In this document: positions 1 through 4,517 of the stretch, one piece after another
Position numbering within the stretch: position 1 is the stretch's first letter
How the letters are laid out: every line of letters starts with the position of its first letter
From: Chloroflexota bacterium
Lineage (GTDB): Bacteria > Chloroflexota > Dehalococcoidia > SM23-28-2 > RBG-16-64-32
DNA length: 7,888 bases
Reading direction: 5' to 3'
NCBI GenBank assembly: GCA_005880055.1
Contig: VBJS01000194.1
Span: 1-7,888 of the forward strand
Notes under the pieces: model-generated
What the model was told of the DNA's origin: nothing
Databases searched by the model: none
Seen by the model: the letters and a program-made list of their open reading frames with translations, nothing else
Position numbers and translations under genes: made by a program

Positions 1-79
1 CAATGAGAAATGCTGCGCACCACGACACGCCGCCCATCACCGCCCAGAACCAGTCTGCACGTCGCTCGGACCGTCCCAT
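1..79 (-). CDS. Possible N-terminus of a membrane protein, cut by the window edge
   Basis: A reading frame starts at ATG (79-77 on the minus strand), 32 bases after the gyrA stop, and stays open to the window edge, giving 26 residues. They begin MGRSERRADWFW and continue with VMGGVSWCAAFLI: a charged start followed by a hydrophobic stretch, as in a first transmembrane helix or signal anchor. An in-frame TAG lies just upstream (85-83), so this ATG is the only nearby start. The ribosome binding site is weak, with only an AGAG-like stretch. It lies downstream of gyrA on the same strand and could be co-transcribed with it. The fragment is too short to name, and a chance open frame in GC-rich DNA is a real alternative. 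Confidence 0.3.
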   Translation of the reverse strand, partial: MGRSERRADWFWAVMGGVSWCAAFLI

Positions 80-111
80 TCGCTAGCTCTGAAACCGGGC
101 CGTCGATCTCG

Positions 112-2698
112 CTAGCGGGGCTTCTTGTCGTCCGGCGAGGCGCCGTTGCCGCCCTGCTCGCCGGGCACCTTTCGGGCGCGGCCCTTCTTCCGCGCGCCGT
201 CCTCCACGGTGGCGCCGGTGGGCAGTTCATCGACGCCGGAGAACTCGCGACGCATGTCGATCTCCGCCACGGCGGCCACGCGGTCTCCCCGCCTCACGTC
301 CATCAGCGTAACGCCCTGCGTCGAGCGGCCCTGGAGCGAGATGTGCGCGACGGGGGTGCGCATCACGATCCCGTCCTCCGCGATCAACATCAGCTCGTGC
401 TCGGCGTGCACCATGCGGGCGGCGATCAGCTCGCCCGTCTTCGGGTTCGTCTTGAAGGTGATCACGCCCTGGCCGCCGCGCCCCTGTAGCGGGTAATCGG
501 AGACCGGCGTCCGCTTGCCGAAGCCGAACTCGCTCACGACGAGTAACGCCAGCCCTTCCTGCGCGATGTCCATGCCGACGACGCGGTCGCCGGACGCCAG
601 GCGGATGCCGCGCACGCCGCCTGAGAGGCGGGAGGCGGAACGCAGCGTGCCGACGCGGAACTTGAGCGACTGCCCGCGCGCCGTCACGATGATCGCATCG
701 TCCTCGTCTGCCGCCAGCTTCGCCGAGACAAGCTCGTCGGCGGCCTCCAGATCCATGGCGTTGAGGCCGTCGCGGCGTACGTTGGCGAAGCTTTTCAGCG
801 GCGTCTTCTTCACCTCGCCCAGCTTCGTCGCCATCAGCATGTAGTCGCGCTCCAGCTCCGGCGGCATCCGCACGACGGCCGTCACGCGCTCCTTCTGGTC
901 CAGCGTCAGCAGCTGGTGGATCGACTCTCCGCGGGCCTGGCGGCTCTCGTCGGTGATCTCGTACGTCTTCACCTGGAAGCAGCGGCCGCGGTCCGTGAAG
1001 AAGACCAGCTTGTCGTGCGTGTCGGCCACCAGCAGGTGCCTGACAGCGTCGTTCTCGCGCGTCTTCATGCCGATGATCCCGACGCCGCCCCGGCGCTGCG
1101 CCCGGTAGGTGCTGAGCGGCAGCCGCTTGATGTAGCCGCGCGAGGAGAGGGTAACCACGACCTCCTGGTGCGCGACGAGATCCTCTTCCGAGAAGTCTTC
1201 CGGCTGCTGGTCCATGATCAGCGTGCGGCGCTCGTCCCCGAACTTGTCCTTCAGGTCTTTGGCGTCGTCGCGGATGAGGAAGTCGATCTTGCGCGGGTTG
1301 CCGATCCTCCTGGATCTTCTCGCGCTCCAGGCGGGCCAGGCGGCGGAGTTGCATGTCCAGCACGGCCTGCGCCTGCCTGTCCGTCAGCTCGAAGGGGCGC
1401 GCCATCAACCGCGTCTTGGCCTCTTCGGCTGATGGCGAGCTGCGGATGCTCTGGATGACCCGGTCCAGCATGTCGATCGCCTTGAGCAACCCCTCCAGGA
1501 CGTGCGCCCGCTCCTGGGCCTTCTCGAGATCGAACTCCGAGCGCCGGCGGATTACGTCCCGGCGGTGGTTGACGTATGAATCGAGGATCTTCTTGAGGCT
1601 GACGGTGCGCGGTTGACTATCGACCAGCGCCAGCATGTTCATGGCGAACGTGGACTGCATAGCGGTGTGCTTGTACAGCGCGCTCAGCACCTGCCGCGGC
1701 TGCGCCTCCCGCTTCAGCTCGATGACGATGCGCATGCCGTGGCGGTCCGACTCGTCGCGCAGGTCCGCGATGCCATCCATGCGCTTCGAGCGCACCAGGT
1801 CGGCGATCTTCTCGATGAGGGCGGCCTTGTTCGTCTGGTAAGGCAACTCGTTAACGATGATCTGGTGGCGGTTGCCCTTGGACATCTCTTCGATGTGCAC
1901 ACGGGCGCGGCAGACGACGCGGCCTTTGCCGTCGGCATAAGCAGTTCGGATGGCGTCTCGCACTTCGGTTGTCGGCCCCTGGCCGTCCGTCGCCGGCATG
2001 CGCACGCTTTCGTAGCGGAAGGCGACGCCGCCGGTGGGGAAGTCGGGCCCGTGCACAATGCCCGCCAGGTCCTCCATGCTGGCCTCCGGGTTATCGATCA
2101 AGAGGGCGATGGCGTCGCACAGCTCGCTCAGGTTGTGCGGCGGGATGTTCGTAGCCATGCCCACGGCAATCCCGGAAGCGCCGTTGGCGAGCAAGTTCGG
2201 CAGGCGTGCCGGCAGTACCACCGGCTGCTGGAGTGAATCATCGAAGTTAGGAACGAAATCGACGGTGTTCTTCTCAATGTCTGCCAGCAGCTCCATCGCT
2301 ATGCGCGAGAAGCGCGCCTCCGTGTAGCGCATGGCGGCCGGTGGGTCGTTATCGATGGAGCCGAAGTTGCCCTGTCCGTCGACGAGGGGGTAACGCATCG
2401 TGAAGGGCTGCGCCAGACGGACAAGCGCCTCGTACACGGGGGCGTCGCCGTGCGGGTGGTACTTGCCCATCGTGTCGCCGACGATGCGCGCGCACTTTTT
2501 GTAAGCAGAGCCCGGCCCCAGGTTCATCTCGTTCATCGTGTGCAGGATGCGCCGCTGCACAGGCTTGAGGCCGTCGCGGATATCCGGCAGCGCCCGCTGG
2601 ACGATCACGCTCATCGCGTAGTCCAGGTAGGAGGAGCGCATCTCCTCTTCGATCTTGATGGGGCGCACGTTGCCGATTGAGGATGGTTCTAGTGTCAT
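112..2698 (-). CDS. gyrA: DNA gyrase subunit A, interrupted by a frameshift
   Basis: GyrA is the DNA-cleaving subunit of the A2B2 gyrase, which adds negative supercoils to DNA using ATP. The ATG at 2698 is preceded by AGGGAG (2709-2704) with a 5-base spacer. The N-terminus reads IGNVRPIKIEEEMRSSYLDY, followed by the winged-helix part with HPHGD (residues 81-85) and the catalytic Tyr125 in AAMRYTEARF. NGASGIAVGMATNIPPHNL and the coiled coil follow, up to LEREKIQE (residue 464, base 1307). The match then moves to another frame at IGNPRKIDFLIRDD (base 1305) and runs about 397 residues to TAG at 112. This second part is the beta-pinwheel C-terminal domain with the GyrA box QRRGGVG. Compared with E. 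coli GyrA, about 15 residues are missing at the junction. A basic, low-complexity tail (KKGRARK, DDKKPR) closes the protein. Because gyrA is essential, a sequence or assembly error is more likely than a dead gene. GyrA rather than ParC is inferred from the well-conserved GyrA box. Confidence 0.93.
1303..1316 (-). other. Frameshift and small-deletion junction in gyrA
   Basis: Homology to GyrA leaves the first frame after Glu464 (1309-1307) and resumes at Ile (1305-1303) in the next frame, so one spare base (1306) remains. The whole gene span is 3n+1 bases, equal to a one-base gain or a 3n+2-base loss. Since about 15 residues of the family sequence are also absent here, a loss of roughly 44-47 bases fits best. 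The junction is a small palindrome, GATCC-TCCT-GGATC. Confidence 0.7.
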
Positions 2699-2837
2699 GG
2701 GAACTCCCTGGTTATCACTTCCGCCCCGCTAACGGCCAAGACGCGCCAGCAGCCCGGCGGAGGGTCTCAGCGGTGAGGGGCTTCCGTTCGGAAAGACGGG
2801 CCCGCAGGCGGCCGCGGAAGCATGTTCTCACAACCTC
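2699..2837 (-). other. gyrA leader (5' untranslated region) with alternative hairpins
   Basis: About 130 bases lie between the predicted gyrA transcription start and the gyrA ATG, without a convincing gene. On the minus strand CGGAAG (2786-2781) can pair with TTCCG (2793-2789) immediately before it or with CTTCCG (2820-2815) further upstream, so two mutually exclusive stems are possible. No U-tract follows, so attenuation is not shown. The region also contains the gyrA ribosome binding site at 2709-2704. Confidence 0.3.
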
Positions 2838-2843
2838 ATTATA
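2838..2843 (-). promoter_or_regulatory. Probable gyrA promoter (-10 box)
   Basis: The minus strand carries a perfect TATAAT in a locally AT-rich island, preceded by CGGG. No good -35 box is found 16-18 bases upstream (TGCATG at 17). Instead there is a direct repeat TGTTA-N5-TGTTA (plus-strand TAACA at 2858-2862 and 2868-2872), spaced one helical turn, over the -15 to -35 zone. The position, about 140 bases before the gyrA ATG, fits a gyrA promoter that may need an activator or be sensitive to supercoiling. That last point is inference. Confidence 0.5.
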
Positions 2844-2898
2844 CCCGAAGAATCAGTTAACATGCACTAACAGTTTGCCCGCCTGTGGGTTCGTTCAT

Positions 2899-2965
2899 GT
2901 CATCCTGAGCGGCCTATGATCTGCAAAGCGCCATCGGGGCCCGCCGCGAAGGATCTGGCGGGGCC
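2899..2965. repeat. Possible dispersed-repeat remnant with stem-loop
   Basis: The segment begins GTCATCCTGAGCGG (2899-2912) and contains CGAAGGATCTGG (2947-2958). These two halves recall the short dispersed palindromic element often seen between genes in bacterial genomes, where ATCCTGAGCG is followed closely by CGAAGGATCT; here they are separated by about 34 bases. GGCCCGCC (2938-2945) can also pair with GGCGGGGCC (2957-2965) with one bulged base around the GCGAAGGATCT loop. It lies in non-coding DNA just upstream of the csoR promoter. The repeat identity rests on recall and needs a genome-wide search. Confidence 0.35.
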
Positions 2966-2998
2966 AACGGCGGTGAACCACGCCCGGTTCGCCGGCGA

Positions 2999-3027
2999 TT
3001 GACAGTCGCTGCGAGGCGACTTATTCT
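2999..3027 (+). promoter_or_regulatory. Sigma70-type promoter of the copper operon
   Basis: A perfect -35 box TTGACA (2999-3004) is followed, with the ideal 17-base spacer, by TATTCT (3022-3027), which matches the TATAAT consensus at four of six positions. Transcription would start near 3034, about 68 bases before the csoR ATG. It is the only good promoter seen ahead of csoR, and the tightly packed genes behind it suggest that it drives the whole unit. Confidence 0.7.
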
Positions 3028-3035
3028 AAACGCAG

Positions 3036-3053
3036 ACCCTCACCGGGGGGGTG
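3036..3053 (+). promoter_or_regulatory. Candidate CsoR operator
   Basis: ACCCTCACC is followed by a run of seven G and then TG. Imperfect dyads are visible: ACCC (3036-3039) with GGGT (3049-3052), and CACC (3041-3044) with GGTG (3050-3053). Known CsoR operators are GC-rich inverted repeats with a central G-tract, for example TACCC-TAC-GGGGGTA in Bacillus. The site begins at about the predicted transcription start, so a bound CsoR tetramer would block RNA polymerase, and Cu(I) binding would release it. Autoregulation is inferred from family knowledge and position. Confidence 0.45.
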
Positions 3054-3101
3054 CGGGTAGAACAAAACCACGATTTTGCCAAACAAACTCCGGAGGCTTA
3101 T

Positions 3102-3368
3102 ATGATCGACCAGACTAAGGCCGATGTCCTCAAGCGGCTCAGCTTCATAGAAGGCCACCTGCAGGGCATCCGCCGCATGGTGGAGCAGGACAAGTACTGC
3201 GTGGACGTGCTCAAGCAGACGTTTGCCGTGCGGCGCGCCATCGAGAAGATGGAGGCGCTGATGCTGGAGGGCCACCTCCAGACATGCGTCGTGGACGGCA
3301 TCAAGGGCGGCCGCGAGGAAGCTGTCGTCGAGGAGCTCGTTGGCCTCTATGAGCTGTCCAACAAATAG
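3102..3368 (+). CDS. csoR: Copper-sensing transcriptional repressor CsoR
   Basis: This 88-residue, all-helical protein belongs to the CsoR/RcnR family (DUF156), which binds DNA as a tetramer and is released by Cu(I). The start is ATG 3102, with GGAGG (3092-3096) five bases before it; an in-frame GTG at 3051 lies inside the operator-like G-run and has no such site. The metal ligands of the Cu(I) type are all present with the spacing of M. tuberculosis CsoR: Cys33, His58 and Cys62 (Cys-x24-His-x3-Cys). The second-shell residues Tyr32 and Glu78 are kept as well. The N-terminal His of nickel-sensing RcnR is absent, and the His ligand argues against the persulfide sensor CstR. The first gene of the operon, it probably represses itself and copA. 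The AGGAGG of the next gene overlaps its stop codon. Confidence 0.93.
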   Translation: MIDQTKADVLKRLSFIEGHLQGIRRMVEQDKYCVDVLKQTFAVRRAIEKMEALMLEGHLQTCVVDGIKGGREEAVVEELVGLYELSNK

Positions 3369-3381
3369 GAGGCGAGTGCCG

Positions 3382-4035
3382 ATGCCGAACCATTCTGCAG
3401 GCGTAGAACAAGCGCCGAAGACGGAGGGCCGGACGATCCGGTGGTGGGCCCGTTTCTACGATACGGCAAGCTGGCTGATGTCTTTTGGGCAGGACGCCAG
3501 GACGAACCGCGAAATCGTCGCGCGGGCAGGTATAAAGCCGGGCGACCGGGTGCTGGACGTCGGCTGCGGAACGGGCGCGCAGGCGATCCCGTCGGCGATG
3601 ATTGCCGGCGCCGGAAATGTAACGGGGATCGATCCTTCGCCGGAGATGATCGACGTAGCCCGCAGGAAGGCCGCAAAGAAGCGGGTGGAAGTCGACTTTC
3701 GGCTGGCCGCCATCGAGGAACTACCGTTCGAAGACGCGTCGTTTGATGTGGTATTGAGCAGCTTCATGCTGCACCACCTGCCCGAAGATGTCACCCGTGC
3801 GGGTTTCGCGCAAATCCGGAGAGTGCTGAAGCCCGGCGGACGCTTTCTCGCAGCGGACCTCGTATCTGGGCGGTCGCTTGTCGGCCGCGTCATCGGCTTT
3901 TTCGGGCACGCGCACAAGTTGAAGAGCCTGGACGCGATCAAGGCCGCGCTGAGCGAGACGGGTTTCGAAGCGGTGGAGGAGCTGCCGTCGAGCCAGGGCC
4001 ACCTGTTCTTCTTGATCGCTAAGAAGCCTGCATAG
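3382..4035 (+). CDS. Class I SAM-dependent methyltransferase (UbiE/Methyltransf_11 type)
   Basis: A 217-residue soluble protein with a Rossmann-like methyltransferase fold. Motif I is VLDVGCGTG (57-65), the acidic ribose-binding residue is Asp84 in GIDPSPEMI, the motif II region is FDVVLSSFMLHHL (121-133), and LKPGGRFLAADL (149-160) marks motif III. The start chosen is ATG 3382, nine bases after AGGAGG (3367-3372), which overlaps the csoR stop; GTG 3376 is too close to that site. The substrate is unknown. The only cysteine is the one in motif I (Cys62), so it lacks the cysteines an arsenite methyltransferase (ArsM) needs. An aromatic segment near the N-terminus (IRWWARFYDTASWLM, 19-33) resembles UbiE-like enzymes acting on quinone precursors or other lipophilic small molecules. 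Its place between csoR and copA suggests copper-dependent expression; a role in copper resistance is inference. Confidence 0.88.
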   Translation: MPNHSAGVEQAPKTEGRTIRWWARFYDTASWLMSFGQDARTNREIVARAGIKPGDRVLDVGCGTGAQAIPSAMIAGAGNVTGIDPSPEMIDVARRKAAKKRVEVDFRLAAIEELPFEDASFDVVLSSFMLHHLPEDVTRAGFAQIRRVLKPGGRFLAADLVSGRSLVGRVIGFFGHAHKLKSLDAIKAALSETGFEAVEELPSSQGHLFFLIAKKPA

Positions 4036-4045
4036 GAGAGTAGCG

Positions 4046-4517
4046 ATGTCTGAAATCCTGATTGACGCCTTCAAGCACCACCTCTGGGCCAACCTCGCGC
4101 TCCTCGATGCCTGCGAGGGACTTTCCGATCAAGTGCTCGATGCGAGCGCCGTAGGCACTTACGGCTCAATTCGCGATACACTGGCGCATCTCTTCGCGGC
4201 GGAGCAGCGCTACTTGCTGCACATGGCGGGCCGCGGCCAAGAGACAGGACCGCTGGCGGAAGGCAGCTTTCCGGGCGTGGAGGAGCTGAAGAATCACGCC
4301 GCGCGAAACGGTGAGGCGCTGATCGGCCTCGCCGGCGAAGCGAGAGAAGTATGCCGTCCCCATCTCTGTCTTCTTCGCGCAGGCCATCAACCATGCCACC
4401 GAGCACCGGGCGCACGTTTGCACGGTGCTCACCCAGCAGGGAATCGAGCCGCCGGTGCTCGATCTCTGGACCTGGCTTCGGAGCGGAATGCCGCGAACGT
4501 CCGAGGGCGGCCGGTGA
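4046..4517 (+). CDS. DinB/YfiT-family protein, interrupted by a frameshift
   Basis: DinB/YfiT proteins are four-helix bundles with a three-histidine metal site; several act as thiol-dependent transferases. The start is ATG 4046, with GGAGAG (4035-4040) overlapping the methyltransferase stop. The first frame gives MSEILIDAFKHHLWANLALL and TYGSIRDTLAHLFAAEQRYL, with the likely first ligand at His48. Near 4325-4346 the match moves to the next frame, continuing YAVPISVFFAQAINHATEHR and on through VLDLWTWL to a TGA at 4515-4517. The INH and TEH histidines supply the other two expected ligands, so the full triad is present across the two frames. Total length is about 157 residues, a little short for the family, and about a dozen residues seem missing at the junction. 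The span is 3n+1 bases. If the frameshift is real, the gene is dead and its first half reads into copA. If it is a sequence error, this is an ordinary DinB gene coupled to copA by a GTGA overlap. Confidence 0.8.
4325..4346 (+). other. Frameshift junction in the DinB-family gene
   Basis: Upstream, the family match is in the frame of ATG 4046 (GEALIGLAGEA). Downstream, it is one frame over, from about 4341 (REKYAVPISVFF). The exact base cannot be fixed because the intervening family segment appears to be absent. As in gyrA, the net effect is a 3n+2-base loss or a one-base gain. Its visible consequence is an open frame of 1016 codons from 4046 to 7096 that mixes half of DinB, about 55 meaningless residues and CopA. 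Confidence 0.7.

Noticed and set aside
10..496. Plus-strand open frames over the gyrA 3' end
   Set aside because: They overlap the conserved GyrA C-terminal domain on the opposite strand and show no domain or ribosome binding site.
227..1302. Arg/Pro-rich continuation of the first gyrA frame to a stop near 227
   Set aside because: It is out-of-frame reading of the GyrA C-terminal domain; the true domain is clearly encoded in another frame ending at 112.
1613..2236. 207-codon plus-strand open frame inside gyrA
   Set aside because: It is antisense to conserved GyrA sequence, with His/Val-rich composition typical of a shadow frame and no family resemblance.
3051..3101. Upstream GTG start for csoR at 3051
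   Set aside because: It lies in the G-run of the candidate operator, has no ribosome binding site, and adds residues not found in CsoR proteins; ATG 3102 has a good GGAGG.
3382..4035. Arsenite methyltransferase (ArsM) identity for the methyltransferase
   Set aside because: The protein has only one cysteine, within the SAM-binding motif, so the arsenic-binding cysteines are missing.
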